From: Clostridia bacterium
GTDB taxonomy: Bacteria; Bacillota; Clostridia; Oscillospirales; Acutalibacteraceae
Assembly: GCA_017398425.1 (NCBI GenBank)
Contig: JAFQFZ010000057.1
Span: forward strand, 1-39,922
DNA length: 39,922 bases
Direction of reading: 5' to 3'
Position 1 is the stretch's first letter; each line of letters starts with the position of its first letter. Positions 1-7,677 of this stretch are shown here, in pieces. A program made the position numbers and the translations under genes. The notes below the pieces were generated by a model. That model searched no databases. It was not told the DNA's origin and was given only the letters and a program-made list of their open reading frames with translations.

Positions 1-37
1 CTTCGCAAATGCCACCTTCCCCTCAAGGGGAAGGCTT
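1..37. repeat. Small intergenic hairpin repeat
   Basis: The hairpin is CCTTCCCC (15-22), loop TCAA, GGGGAAGG (27-34). The preceding bases (CTTCGCAAATGCCA) resemble those before a second copy at 30825-30860. It lies just downstream of the minus-strand HAD gene, but no T-run follows it on that strand, so it is not a convincing intrinsic terminator. It looks like one of the short palindromic repeats scattered in this genome. Confidence 0.5.
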
Positions 38-85
38 TCCGTGCCAAACAGACGGCGTTTTTATATTCATATGGGTTCTCAGCGG

Positions 86-697
86 TCACAACAGCCCCTG
101 CGCGGTGAGATAGGTTTTGAGGGCGGCGACATCGCCATCGAAGCGATAGGTAACGAGTCCGGCTTTTGCCGCGCCGTCAATGTTGAGTTGGCTGTCATCG
201 ATGAACAGCGTCTCTTGCGGTACACTGCCGCAACGCTCGCAGGCGTACTCGAAAATCTCACGATGCGGCTTTGTCATACCGCATACCGCCGAATAGATGC
301 ACGGTTCAAACACGGAGAGGATCGGGATCTCCTTTGCGTGGTCGGCAAAATACCGCGAAATGTTGGACAGCAACGCAGGTTTGAACCCGTTTGCACACAG
401 CTCTGCGACCAAGTCTCGCATGCCGTCGATTTCGGGGAGCATATAGATCCAGTTGAAAAAGATCTCCCCCGCCACCTCTTGCAAATGCGACGGAAGGCGT
501 TCCCTGGCCGCGGCGACGGCATCTTCATCGGAAAGGGCGCCGGCATCAAGTGCATCCCAATAGAGTCGGTCAAACAGCACCGTTTCCATCACGCGGATAT
601 CGTCCGAGTCGGTCAGGTACCGCTCACACATCGCGCGTGGCGAGAAATGCACAAGCACCTGTCCGAAATCAAAAATCACTTGCTTGATGATGACCAT
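86..697 (-). CDS. HAD-superfamily hydrolase (YihX-like)
   Basis: This is a 203-residue cytosolic HAD-family phosphatase. Motif I is FDFGQVLV with nucleophile Asp10. The second Asp of the usual DxD is replaced by Gly, as in the DLGNV type of the YihX/epoxide-hydrolase-N branch. Motif II is LLSN (Ser111), motif III Lys143 in TKPH, motif IV FIDDS (Asp167/168) followed by N..GA. A short helical cap lies between motifs I and II. The reading frame stays open upstream into trkH, but the ATG at 697 opens exactly on the HAD fold and lies 26 nt after the trkH stop, behind a G-rich stretch, so it is chosen. It is the last gene of the trkA-trkH operon. YihX-type enzymes dephosphorylate sugar phosphates; the substrate here is unknown. 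Confidence 0.8.
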   Translation of the reverse strand: MVIIKQVIFDFGQVLVHFSPRAMCERYLTDSDDIRVMETVLFDRLYWDALDAGALSDEDAVAAARERLPSHLQEVAGEIFFNWIYMLPEIDGMRDLVAELCANGFKPALLSNISRYFADHAKEIPILSVFEPCIYSAVCGMTKPHREIFEYACERCGSVPQETLFIDDSQLNIDGAAKAGLVTYRFDGDVAALKTYLTAQGLL

Positions 698-723
698 CGC
701 CCCCCATTTTTTGATTTCTCCGC

Positions 724-2196
724 TTATTTTTTCCAAGTGGCGGGGATGAAGAACAGCAGGATCGGGAAGATCTCCAGACGACCCGCCAGCATATTGAAGC
801 ACATCATCCACTTGGACACATCGGAATAGGCGGCGAAGTTGCCCGTCGGGCCGACCGCCCCAAGACCGGGACCGATGTTGTTGAGGGTCGCGAGCGTCGC
901 GGTGGCGTTGGTCTCCAGATCGTAGCCGACACTGTCAAACGCGAGGACGATCGTGGAAACGATAAAGATGGCGACGTAGCAGAACAAGAACACGTGCAAA
1001 GCGCGAAAGGTATCGCTCCCCACTGCCTTGCCGTCCATCTTGAGCACCTTGACGCGACGCGGATGGAGCATCCGCGAGAAGCCGCTGGCGGCGTACTTCA
1101 CGTACAGCATAAGGCGCGACACCTTGACGCCGCCGCCCGTACTGCCCGCGCACGCGCCGATGAACATAAGCAAACACATCAGCATCATCGCCGCTTGCGG
1201 CCAGACGGCAAAGTCCACCGTCGCGTAGCCGGTGGTGGTCATCACAGAGGCGGTCTGGAAGAACGCGTGATGCACCGTTTGCCAGAAGTCGCCGCCGATC
1301 AGTTGCCCCATCGCCGTCAAATTGGCGATGACGACCGCCGTCAAACCGACGTAGATGAACAGATACCAGCGCACCTCCTGCATCTTGAACGCCTCCTTAA
1401 AGCGGCGACGAAGCAAGAGGAAATAGGCGTTGAAGTTGATGCCGAACAGCACCATGAAGATGGTGGTGATGGCTTGCGCTTCCGTCGAATAGCAGGCAAA
1501 GCTCGCCGATGTCACGCCGAAACCGCCCGTACCCGCTGTGCCCATTGACGAGCAGATCGCATCAAAAATCGGCATTTTACCGACGGTGATGAGCAGTACA
1601 AACTGCACCACCGTCATCACAAAATAAATCAAATAGAGCAGCGCCGCCGTTTTACGGATGCTGGGAACGAGTTTACTGACGGCGGGTCCCGTGCTTTCGG
1701 CTTGCATCATGTACATGCCTTGACCGCCCGCCATCGGCAGGAGCGCCATCATGAACACCAGCACGCCCATGCCGCCGATCCAATGGGTGAAGCTGCGCCA
1801 GAACAACATACCGTAACGGAGCAACATGCCGTTCGGGAGCGCATCGGTCAGGATCGAAGCGCCGGTGGTGGTGAAGCCGGACACCGTCTCAAACAACGCA
1901 TCGGTGAACGACGGGATCGCACCGCTAAGCACAAACGGCAACGCGCCGAGCACCGACAGCACGATCCACGACAGCGCCACCATGACAAAGCCCTCTTTGG
2001 CAAAGAACGCCTGTTGTTGCGGCTTTTTGCGGATCATCAGAAATCCGAAAAGCGTATACACCGCCGCCAGACCGAGAAACACGCCCATATCGGGGTATTC
2101 GGCGTAGACGAGCGACACCAGCGCCGGAAAGAGCAGGAAGAGTCCCTCCAACAGCACAATCACGCCGCTGACATAGCGAATAATACGATAATTCAA
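724..2196 (-). CDS. trkH: Trk potassium uptake transmembrane protein TrkH
   Basis: This 490-residue polytopic membrane protein is the ion-conducting subunit of a Trk/Ktr K+ uptake system. The four pore-loop signatures are visible in order: TTTGAS, GTAGTGGFG, TTTGYA and NNIGPGLG, each giving a selectivity-filter glycine. The length and the C-terminal end (RLEIFPILLFFIP) are normal for TrkH. It follows trkA by 6 nt, so the channel and its regulatory subunit are co-expressed. The start codon is TTG (2194-2196), with a GAAGGA ribosome site about 11 nt upstream inside the trkA end; no ATG lies near the conserved N-terminus (NYRIIRYVSG). The TTG start may keep channel synthesis low relative to TrkA. 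Confidence 0.93.
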   Translation of the reverse strand: MNYRIIRYVSGVIVLLEGLFLLFPALVSLVYAEYPDMGVFLGLAAVYTLFGFLMIRKKPQQQAFFAKEGFVMVALSWIVLSVLGALPFVLSGAIPSFTDALFETVSGFTTTGASILTDALPNGMLLRYGMLFWRSFTHWIGGMGVLVFMMALLPMAGGQGMYMMQAESTGPAVSKLVPSIRKTAALLYLIYFVMTVVQFVLLITVGKMPIFDAICSSMGTAGTGGFGVTSASFACYSTEAQAITTIFMVLFGINFNAYFLLLRRRFKEAFKMQEVRWYLFIYVGLTAVVIANLTAMGQLIGGDFWQTVHHAFFQTASVMTTTGYATVDFAVWPQAAMMLMCLLMFIGACAGSTGGGVKVSRLMLYVKYAASGFSRMLHPRRVKVLKMDGKAVGSDTFRALHVFLFCYVAIFIVSTIVLAFDSVGYDLETNATATLATLNNIGPGLGAVGPTGNFAAYSDVSKWMMCFNMLAGRLEIFPILLFFIPATWKK

Positions 2197-2202
2197 AACA
2201 AA

Positions 2203-3570
2203 TCAGTCCTTCAAAATATCCGTCAGATCCCGCAAGCCCTTGTGCGTCGTGACCACGATGACCGTGTCGCCGATCTGCAGGGTATCGCGACCGCCCGGGG
2301 TGATGATGACACCGCCGCGGTTGATGCAGCAGATCAGCAGATCGCTCTTGAGCTTGAGTTCCATCAGCGGTACATCCACCATGCGGCGTGTTTGCGCGTT
2401 GTCGCGGACGATGAATTCGAGCGCTTCGGCACGGTCGCCCGCCAGATGATAGAGCGTTTCCACGTTGCTGTCCGAGGCGTTTTCCATCGAGCGGACATAG
2501 CGCAGAATGCGCTCGGTCGTGATGGTGCGCGGACACACGACGGTGCCGAGCGGCAAATTGTTAATCACTTCTTCAAACGTGATGCGCGAGATCTTGGTGA
2601 TCCGCTTGGCGTCGGACACCTTTTGGGCGTACAACGACAGCATGATGTTTTCCTCGTCGATGTTCGTGAGCGAGACGAAAGCGTCGGTATCTTCAATACC
2701 TTCCTCGTGCAACAGCTGTTCGTCGGTCGCATCGCCGCACACGATCTCCGCTTCGGGAAGCTCCTCACTCAAACGGCGGCATTTTGCCGCGTTGACTTCG
2801 ATCAGCTTGACGCGGATCTTCGAGCGGATGAGCGACTGCGCCAGATAGAACGCCACGCGACCGCCGCCCGCGATCATCACGTTCTTGATGCCGTGACTGC
2901 GCACGCCGAACACGCGAAACATCTTTTGAATGCGCGGCAGGTTAACGACGATCCACAGCGCATCGCCCTGTTCGATGGAGCGATTGCCGTCGGGGATGAT
3001 GACCTCGCCGTTGCGTTCGATCATGCACACGAGCATTTCCACACCCGAACGACCGCTGATGTCCTTGAGGGGCATACCGATGAGCGGCGAATCAGACGGA
3101 ACCTGAAAGCGCACCAGGTTGACACGTCCCTTGGCGAAGGAGTCGATCTCCATCGCGGAGGGGATCTGGATCAATCGCGCGATATACGCTGCCGCCGCGC
3201 GGTCGGGATTGATCGCCATCGAGAGACCGAGTTCCTCTTTGATAAAGCGGATCTCCTCGAAATACGAAGGGTCGCGCACACGCGCGATCGTCTGGCAGTT
3301 ACCGGCTTTTTTGGCAATCAGGCAACTGAGCAGGCTGGTCTCATCGATATCCGTCACCGCGATGAGCAGATCCGCTTCCAAAATGCCCGCTTCCATCTGC
3401 GCACGATAGCTCGTGCCGTTGCCGACCACGCCCTGCACGTCGAGCGGGCCGAGCGCGGTTTTCATCAGTTGACTATTGGTGTCCATCATCGTGACGGCAT
3501 GTCCCTCGGCGCTGAGCTGATCCGCCAGCTCCAGTCCGACCTTGCCGCATCCGACAATAATGATATTCAT
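2203..3570 (-). CDS. trkA: Trk system potassium uptake protein TrkA
   Basis: This 455-residue cytosolic protein is the nucleotide-binding gating subunit that assembles on TrkH. It has the duplicated layout of TrkA: a first Rossmann/RCK_N domain with GCGKVG at residues 7-12, an RCK_C domain around 140-225, a second RCK_N starting near 230 (AGGGRVAF, with Ala at the third Gly position), and a final RCK_C near 370-455. Acidic residues after beta strands (MMD, LIE) fit NAD(H)/ATP binding. The ATG at 3570 has an AGGAGG ribosome site about 10 nt upstream, and a promoter lies at 3608-3635. It is the first gene of trkA-trkH-HAD. Confidence 0.94.
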   Translation of the reverse strand: MNIIIVGCGKVGLELADQLSAEGHAVTMMDTNSQLMKTALGPLDVQGVVGNGTSYRAQMEAGILEADLLIAVTDIDETSLLSCLIAKKAGNCQTIARVRDPSYFEEIRFIKEELGLSMAINPDRAAAAYIARLIQIPSAMEIDSFAKGRVNLVRFQVPSDSPLIGMPLKDISGRSGVEMLVCMIERNGEVIIPDGNRSIEQGDALWIVVNLPRIQKMFRVFGVRSHGIKNVMIAGGGRVAFYLAQSLIRSKIRVKLIEVNAAKCRRLSEELPEAEIVCGDATDEQLLHEEGIEDTDAFVSLTNIDEENIMLSLYAQKVSDAKRITKISRITFEEVINNLPLGTVVCPRTITTERILRYVRSMENASDSNVETLYHLAGDRAEALEFIVRDNAQTRRMVDVPLMELKLKSDLLICCINRGGVIITPGGRDTLQIGDTVIVVTTHKGLRDLTDILKD

Positions 3571-3607
3571 ACGCTTACTTCCTCCTAGACCTCGGGAGTA
3601 TGTTTAC

Positions 3608-3635
3608 AGTATAGCACGTTTTCCGAAATAGGCAA
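3608..3635 (-). promoter_or_regulatory. Promoter of trkA-trkH-HAD operon
   Basis: On the minus strand TTGCCT (3630-3635) and TATACT (3608-3613) are separated by 16 nt. The ribosome site and ATG of trkA follow about 35 nt downstream of the -10. Confidence 0.6.
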
Positions 3636-3643
3636 CCGCTTTT

Positions 3644-3687
3644 AAAGAAAGAAACCCCGAGAAATCCCAAAAAAGGATTTCTCGGGG
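3644..3687 (-). terminator. Intrinsic terminator of the lipoprotein gene
   Basis: A perfect 13-bp stem (CCCCGAGAAATCC at 3655-3667 with its complement at 3675-3687) and a 7-nt A-rich loop are followed on the minus strand by a T-rich tract (3644-3654). It lies just past the stop of the gene at 3695 and separates it from the trkA promoter. Confidence 0.85.
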
Positions 3688-3694
3688 TGCGGTT

Positions 3695-4975
3695 TTACGC
3701 CATGCCGAGGATCTCGTTCATCTTGGCTTCGAAATTCTTCGGATCGCACATATCGATCGCGGTGGTGTCGATCGACACGTCGAGCGTCTTGATGAGGTCC
3801 ATCAGCTCCGCGTCGTACTCTTCGAACTTCATGCCGTAGAGGCAGCTTTCACGCTGATTCTCGAAGGTGTAGTTCTCGCCCGCCTCGGCCAGATCCACAC
3901 GGTAGATCAGCGAGAGGTAGGTCGTGTCGTTTTCGTCGGTGTACTTGACGATCTGCGCCGAGCCCACGGGCACCGTTCGGATCGCCTCGACCGTCTTCTT
4001 ATCGCCGCTGATGGTGGTGAGCACCTTCAGGTTCGGGTTGGTGGTCGTGGTGGTGGTGGTCGTCTCGGACGAGGTCGTGGTGGTGGTCGTCTCGGACGAG
4101 GTCGTGGTGGTGGTCGTCGTGGTCGTGGTGGTCTCCGCCGCCGTCGTGGTGGTGGTCACATCCGCCGCCGTGGTCGTGGTGGTGGGCGCCGTCGTGGTGG
4201 TCGGGGCGGTGTCCTTGTTGTACTGCGCGATCACGTCGTCCATATCGGTGCCGGCGGTGAACAGATCGAGGTAGCCTTGCAATGTCGCACGGTTTTTCTC
4301 GATGTCCGCATCGGAGAGGACGTTACCTTCTTCATCCATCTGGGAGAGGGTGATCTCTTTGTACGCGACATAGCCCTCGTCATAGAACTTGCGGATCTCG
4401 TCCTCCGCCACTTCTCTCTGACCGCCCTTGCCGTAGAGCTGATAGAACAGCTCCGGCTCTTCGACGTTCATCGCCAGATACATATTGTAGAAGTGCTCGA
4501 GATTGAAGCCGAGCTCGATCATCTTACTTTCCTTGATGGTTCCCTTTTCGGAGACCAGACCGTAGTATGCCAGCATGCTCTTGGCGTCTTCTTTGCCTTT
4601 TTCCAGTTCCTCAGCCGCCACGGTGATGCCGTATTGCTCCATCAGCTTCTTCACCGCCGCCTGACGCTTGATGCCGTCTTTGGCGGCTTCTTTGATATAG
4701 CCGTCGAGCGGCAGATCGATCGCGGCATCGCCCTCACCATAAGGAACGGTCTCCGCCCACACGTCCATGCCGTACATGGCGTATTGGTACATGCCCTGAC
4801 CGTAATACATGCTGACAAAATTGCTCCACAGGTTCGCCAGATACTCACCGGTGGTGAAGCCGCGACCGTCCACGGTCATCGCATATTCCGGCGTGCTGCA
4901 ACCGCTCAGGAACACCATGGTCAGCACCATCACCAGCGAAACGACGACGGACATCGCCTTGCGCAAATTCTTCAT
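3695..4975 (-). CDS. SurA/PrsA-like chaperone lipoprotein with Thr-rich insert
   Basis: This is a 426-residue exported lipoprotein: Lys/Arg-containing N-terminus, hydrophobic segment, lipobox LSGC with lipidated Cys26. The mature part begins like SurA/PrsA foldases (AMTVDGRGFTTGEYL), then a helical region (about residues 90-230) with the KKLMEQYGITV pattern of SurA_N domains. A stretch of about 50 residues almost entirely Thr (with Ala, Ser, Glu, Pro), encoded near 4040-4210, interrupts the region where a parvulin PPIase domain would be expected: parvulin-like AYKEITLSQM lies before it and VEAIRTVPVGSAQIVKY after it. Catalytic parvulin residues were not identified, so isomerase activity is doubtful. 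The ATG at 4975 (AGGAGG about 10 nt upstream) is chosen over a much longer open frame that runs back antisense through hemW. It has its own promoter and terminator. Confidence 0.72.
   Translation of the reverse strand: MKNLRKAMSVVVSLVMVLTMVFLSGCSTPEYAMTVDGRGFTTGEYLANLWSNFVSMYYGQGMYQYAMYGMDVWAETVPYGEGDAAIDLPLDGYIKEAAKDGIKRQAAVKKLMEQYGITVAAEELEKGKEDAKSMLAYYGLVSEKGTIKESKMIELGFNLEHFYNMYLAMNVEEPELFYQLYGKGGQREVAEDEIRKFYDEGYVAYKEITLSQMDEEGNVLSDADIEKNRATLQGYLDLFTAGTDMDDVIAQYNKDTAPTTTTAPTTTTTAADVTTTTTAAETTTTTTTTTTTSSETTTTTTSSETTTTTTTTNPNLKVLTTISGDKKTVEAIRTVPVGSAQIVKYTDENDTTYLSLIYRVDLAEAGENYTFENQRESCLYGMKFEEYDAELMDLIKTLDVSIDTTAIDMCDPKNFEAKMNEILGMA
4030..4210. repeat. Low-complexity Thr-codon repeat
   Basis: The plus strand reads as runs of GGTGGT/GTCGTGGT units, encoding on the minus strand the Thr-rich linker of the lipoprotein. 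A near-perfect duplicated unit of about 30 nt, covering the TTTTTTSSE segment, is visible around 4048-4108. Such tracts are prone to slippage and are natural sites of length variation between strains. Confidence 0.7.
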
Positions 4976-5033
4976 AGATTCGTTTCCTCCTTGAACGCGA
5001 CCGAAGGCCGCACGTTCGTTGATATACCCATAC

Positions 5034-5062
5034 ATTATACATAATCCTTTCGAATTTGTAAA
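5034..5062 (-). promoter_or_regulatory. Promoter of lipoprotein gene
   Basis: On the minus strand TTTACA (5057-5062) and TATAAT (5034-5039) are exactly 17 nt apart, giving a strong sigmaA-type promoter. The transcript leader is about 50 nt. It is back to back with the hemW promoter at 5090-5118. Confidence 0.8.
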
Positions 5063-5089
5063 CCACCTAAACGCAAAAAAATTCGCGGA

Positions 5090-5118
5090 TTGCGAAATGT
5101 TTACATTTGGTGTATACT
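5090..5118 (+). promoter_or_regulatory. Promoter of hemW-like gene
   Basis: TTGCGA (5090-5095) and TATACT (5113-5118) are 17 nt apart. The GGAGG ribosome site at 5131-5135 follows, so the leader is very short. Confidence 0.65.
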
Positions 5119-5143
5119 GAGTAAAACAAAGGAGGTGGGAGCG

Positions 5144-6256
5144 ATGCTCGGTCTGTATATTCACGTGCCGTTTTGCGCGTCCAAATGCCCGTACTGCGAT
5201 TTTTATTCGCTCCCCTCTCCCACCGCGTCTGTAATGGACGAGTATGCGGAAGAACTCGCGCGGCGGTTGTCCGCCCTGCCGTCCGACATCCAGGCGGACA
5301 CCCTCTATTTCGGCGGCGGCACGCCGTCGCTCCTCGGCGGCAAGCGGTTGTCCGCTCTGCTCAATGCCGCGCGTCCGTTTTTGACGGCGGACGCGGAGGT
5401 GACGCTTGAGGCGAACCCCGCCGACGAGCTGTTTGAGACGTTTTGCGCCTTTCGCGACGGCGGCGGCAACCGCCTTTCGATGGGGATGCAAGCGGCGACC
5501 GCCGACGGATTGACCGCTCTCGGTCGCCGTCACACAACGAACGATTTGGCACGAGCGGTTGAAGCGGCGCACAAGGCGGGACTTCACAATCTGTCGCTCG
5601 ACATCATGCTCGCGACCCCGAAGCAAACCGCCGCAGACATCGACCGCGCGGTGCAAGCCTGCATCGACAGCGAGGCGACGCACGTGTCGGCGTATCTTCT
5701 GAAAACCGAACCGGGCACGCCCTTTTTCGAGCGGCGCGAAACGCTCGCCCTCCCCGACGAGGACGAAGAAGCGGCGCTCTATTTGCACGCGTGCGAACGG
5801 CTGGAAGGCGCGGGCTACACCCAGTATGAGATCTCCAACTTTGCCAAGGACGGCTGTCAAAGCCGCCACAATTTGAAATATTGGAACGGCGAGCCGTACC
5901 TCGGGCTCGGTCCGTCGGCGCACAGCTTTTATCGAGGTGAGCGCACCTGCTTTCCCCGCTCGCTGACGGCGTTTTTACAGGGGGCAACGCCCGTCAAAGA
6001 AGACCCCGACTCCGTCATCGAGGAGGATTCCGCCGAGGAATATATGCTGCTTCGTCTGCGACTTTGCGACGGCATCGACCGCCGTTTGTTTGAAGCGCGT
6101 TTCGGTGTTCCCGTGCCGTTTGCGGTCGAGCGCGCCGCTTTGCGCTTGCCGCCTTCACTCGTCACCGTCGACGAACGGCGTATTGCACTGACGCGCGAAG
6201 GGTTTCTGCTTTCGAACGCGCTCATTGCCAAACTGCTGTGGGACGAGGCGGAATGA
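5144..6256 (+). CDS. hemW: HemW-like radical SAM protein (heme chaperone family)
   Basis: This 370-residue cytosolic radical SAM protein is related to oxygen-independent coproporphyrinogen oxidase. The [4Fe-4S]/SAM motif is HVPFCASKCPYCDFYS with Cys11, Cys15 and Cys18. FGGGTPSLL, EANP, the (R)LSMGMQ strand and LDIMLATPKQT follow, then the C-terminal HemW region with NLKYWNGEPYLGLGPSAHSF. The CxxxCxxC without an extra downstream Cys and the short length (about 375 in HemW, about 450 in HemN) favour HemW, which binds heme and hands it to apo-proteins, over a true HemN. The open frame extends 18 codons upstream, but the ATG at 5144 has a GGAGG site 8 nt upstream and starts the conserved LYIHVPFC strand. 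It is probably monocistronic. Confidence 0.87.
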   Translation: MLGLYIHVPFCASKCPYCDFYSLPSPTASVMDEYAEELARRLSALPSDIQADTLYFGGGTPSLLGGKRLSALLNAARPFLTADAEVTLEANPADELFETFCAFRDGGGNRLSMGMQAATADGLTALGRRHTTNDLARAVEAAHKAGLHNLSLDIMLATPKQTAADIDRAVQACIDSEATHVSAYLLKTEPGTPFFERRETLALPDEDEEAALYLHACERLEGAGYTQYEISNFAKDGCQSRHNLKYWNGEPYLGLGPSAHSFYRGERTCFPRSLTAFLQGATPVKEDPDSVIEEDSAEEYMLLRLRLCDGIDRRLFEARFGVPVPFAVERAALRLPPSLVTVDERRIALTREGFLLSNALIAKLLWDEAE

Positions 6257-6284
6257 CTTTTTTCGGATTCTTTACGAAAACCTC

Positions 6285-6313
6285 TTGACGAATCGGATTT
6301 CGTTTGCTATAAT
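6285..6313 (+). promoter_or_regulatory. Promoter of tRNA-Thr
   Basis: TTGACG (6285-6290) and a perfect TATAAT (6308-6313) with 17-nt spacing lie directly before the tRNA 5' end at 6327. Confidence 0.85.
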
Positions 6314-6326
6314 ACCTACGCAATCT

Positions 6327-6402
6327 GCTACTGTGGCTCAGCAGGTAGAGCAGCTCACTCGTAATGAGCAGGTCGTCCGTTCGAATCGGATCAGTAGCTC
6401 CA
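6327..6402 (+). tRNA. tRNA-Thr (anticodon CGU)
   Basis: The cloverleaf folds fully: acceptor GCTACTG/CAGTAGC, D arm GCTC...GAGC, anticodon arm GCTCA/TGAGC with loop CTCGTAA (anticodon CGT, reading ACG), and T arm with TTCGAAT loop. The CCA end is encoded (6400-6402). It stands alone between hemW and aroF. Confidence 0.95.
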
Positions 6403-6442
6403 AAAAAGGTCACCGTTGTCCAATGGCAACGGTGACCTTTTT
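6402..6442. terminator. Bidirectional terminator between tRNA-Thr and aroF
   Basis: The stem AAAGGTCACCGTTG (6405-6418) pairs with 6427-6440 around an 8-nt loop, with A-run on the left and T-run on the right. It can end the tRNA transcript on the plus strand and the aroF transcript on the minus strand. Confidence 0.85.
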
Positions 6443-6445
6443 GTC

Positions 6446-7474
6446 TTACAGCTTATCTGCGATATCCAGAATCAGACGTTCGGTTTTCTCCCATCCGAGG
6501 CAAGGATCGGTAATGGATTTGCCGAAAACATGCTCACCCATTCCCTGTGCACCGTCTTCCAAGTAGCTTTCGATCATAAGTCCCTTCACAAGGCGCTTGA
6601 TATCGACGTTTTGGTTGCGGCTGTGCACAATATCCTTGGCAATGCGGATCTGCTCCAGGTATTTTTTGCCGGAGTTGTTGTGATTCGTGTCGACGATGAT
6701 CGACGGATTGGTGAGATTGGACTTCTCGTAAAGCTCTTCCACCCGAAGCAGATCTTCATAGTGATAATTGGACACGCTCCGACCCGTGTGATCCACATAC
6801 CCGCGCAGGATCGCGTGCGTGTAGGGGTTTCCTTCGGTCGAAACTTCCCAACCGCGATAAATAAAGGTATGTCCGCTCTGTGCCGCCACGATCGAATTCA
6901 TCATGACGCCGAGATCGCCGCCCGTCGGATTTTTCATGCCGACCGGAATACCGACACCGCTTGCCGTCAATCGATGTTGCTGATTTTCTACGGAACGGGC
7001 ACCTACCGCCACATAAGAAAGAAGGTCGGAGAGAAACCGATGGTTTTCGGGATAGAGCATCTCATCCGCACAGGAAAAATCATAGTCACGCAACGCGGCA
7101 AGATGCAGTTCGCGGATGGCCGCGATGCCTTTGTACATATCGGGTTTTGCTTCCGGATCCGGTTGGTGAAGCATGCCTTTATACCCTTGACCCGTTGTGC
7201 GCGGTTTGTTGGTGTAGATGCGCGGAATGATGATGATTTTATCCGCGACCTGCTCTTGCACGCGGCGAAGGCGGGAAATATATTCCAGTACAGGTTCGTG
7301 ATGATCGGCGGAGCAAGGCCCGATGATCAGCAAAAATTTATCTGAGCTGCCGTCAAACACCTTCTTGATATGGTCATCGCGTTCCGCCTTCACCTGTTCC
7401 ATACGACCTGTTAACGGCAACTCGTTCTTCACCTCCTGCGATGAAGGAAGTTTTCGGTGAAAATTCATTTGCAT
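6446..7474 (-). CDS. aroF: 3-deoxy-7-phosphoheptulonate (DAHP) synthase, type I
   Basis: This 342-residue cytosolic enzyme condenses phosphoenolpyruvate and erythrose 4-phosphate, the first step of the shikimate pathway. Family motifs are IIGPCSA, NKPRTTGQGYKGMLHQPD (substrate-binding KPRTT and Lys), GARSVENQQHR, GMKNPTGG, VDTNHNNSGK, GLMIESYLEDGAQ and SITDPCLGW. The length matches AroF/AroG/AroH-type enzymes with the short N-terminal extension used for aromatic feedback sensing; which amino acid inhibits it cannot be read here. The first ATG (7474) follows a weak GAGG. It is expressed from its own promoter behind a Tyr/Phe leader peptide and an attenuator, which argues for control by charged tRNA-Tyr/tRNA-Phe. 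The symbol is family-level. Confidence 0.92.
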   Translation of the reverse strand: MQMNFHRKLPSSQEVKNELPLTGRMEQVKAERDDHIKKVFDGSSDKFLLIIGPCSADHHEPVLEYISRLRRVQEQVADKIIIIPRIYTNKPRTTGQGYKGMLHQPDPEAKPDMYKGIAAIRELHLAALRDYDFSCADEMLYPENHRFLSDLLSYVAVGARSVENQQHRLTASGVGIPVGMKNPTGGDLGVMMNSIVAAQSGHTFIYRGWEVSTEGNPYTHAILRGYVDHTGRSVSNYHYEDLLRVEELYEKSNLTNPSIIVDTNHNNSGKKYLEQIRIAKDIVHSRNQNVDIKRLVKGLMIESYLEDGAQGMGEHVFGKSITDPCLGWEKTERLILDIADKL

Positions 7475-7501
7475 AGCAGTAAGCCTCTTTTCTACGGTTT
7501 G

Positions 7502-7551
7502 GAAAATAAAAAATCCGCATCTGTTCTATGCCGAAGCACAACAAATGCGGA
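7502..7551 (-). terminator. Attenuator terminator in aroF leader
   Basis: On the minus strand TCCGCATTTGTT pairs with AACAGATGCGGA and continues through a small bulge into GTGC/GCAT around a TTCG tetraloop, followed by TTTTTTATTTT. It lies between the leader peptide and aroF. Its 5' arm overlaps GGCAGTCC (segment 3 at 7549-7556), so terminator and antiterminator are mutually exclusive. Confidence 0.88.
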
Positions 7552-7656
7552 CTGCCGATCGTATTCAACCCAAAAACTTATGTTTTGGATCTCACAAAAG
7601 ACGGGCAGTCCGTGCTAAAATAATAATAGAAGTATTGCATTGCCATGTGGACTGCC
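7549..7656 (-). promoter_or_regulatory. Antiterminator segments of the aroF attenuator
   Basis: Three minus-strand segments are mutually complementary. Segment 1 is GGCAGTCC (7649-7656), overlapping the leader ribosome site. Segment 2 is GGACTGCC (7604-7611), inside the leader reading frame after the Tyr/Phe run. Segment 3 is GGCAGTCC (7549-7556), overlapping the 5' arm of the terminator. Pairing 1:2 leaves the terminator free and would also sequester the leader ribosome site. A ribosome stalled at the Tyr/Phe codons blocks 1:2 and allows 2:3, which disrupts the terminator. Confidence 0.82.
7578..7646 (-). CDS. aroF leader peptide (Tyr/Phe-rich)
   Basis: This 22-codon ORF starts with ATG at 7646, behind a strong AAAGGAGG (7655-7662). 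The product reads MAMQYFYYYF followed by STDCPSFVRSKT and a TAA stop. Six of residues 5-10 are Tyr or Phe (Y F Y Y Y F), with one more Phe later. It sits 32-61 nt downstream of the promoter -10 and just before the attenuator, as in classical leader-peptide attenuation operons. Stalling at Tyr/Phe codons for lack of charged tRNA would free the downstream segment GGACTGCC to form the antiterminator. Too short for ordinary gene finders. Confidence 0.88.
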   Translation of the reverse strand: MAMQYFYYYFSTDCPSFVRSKT

Positions 7657-7677
7657 TCCTTTGTAACGGATGTATGT

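Noticed and set aside
1702..3588. A 628-codon plus-strand open frame opposite trkA/trkH
   Set aside because: It is the antisense shadow of trkA and trkH, extremely rich in His, Arg, Asp and Gln as expected from reverse reading of GC-rich genes; no ribosome site or known domain.
3924..4274. Plus-strand frame with long poly-Val runs
   Set aside because: This is the reverse reading of the Thr codons of the lipoprotein linker, not a gene.
4976..5923. N-terminal extension of the lipoprotein frame through hemW
   Set aside because: It runs antisense to hemW and past both promoters; the lipoprotein signal peptide and ribosome site fix the start at 4975.
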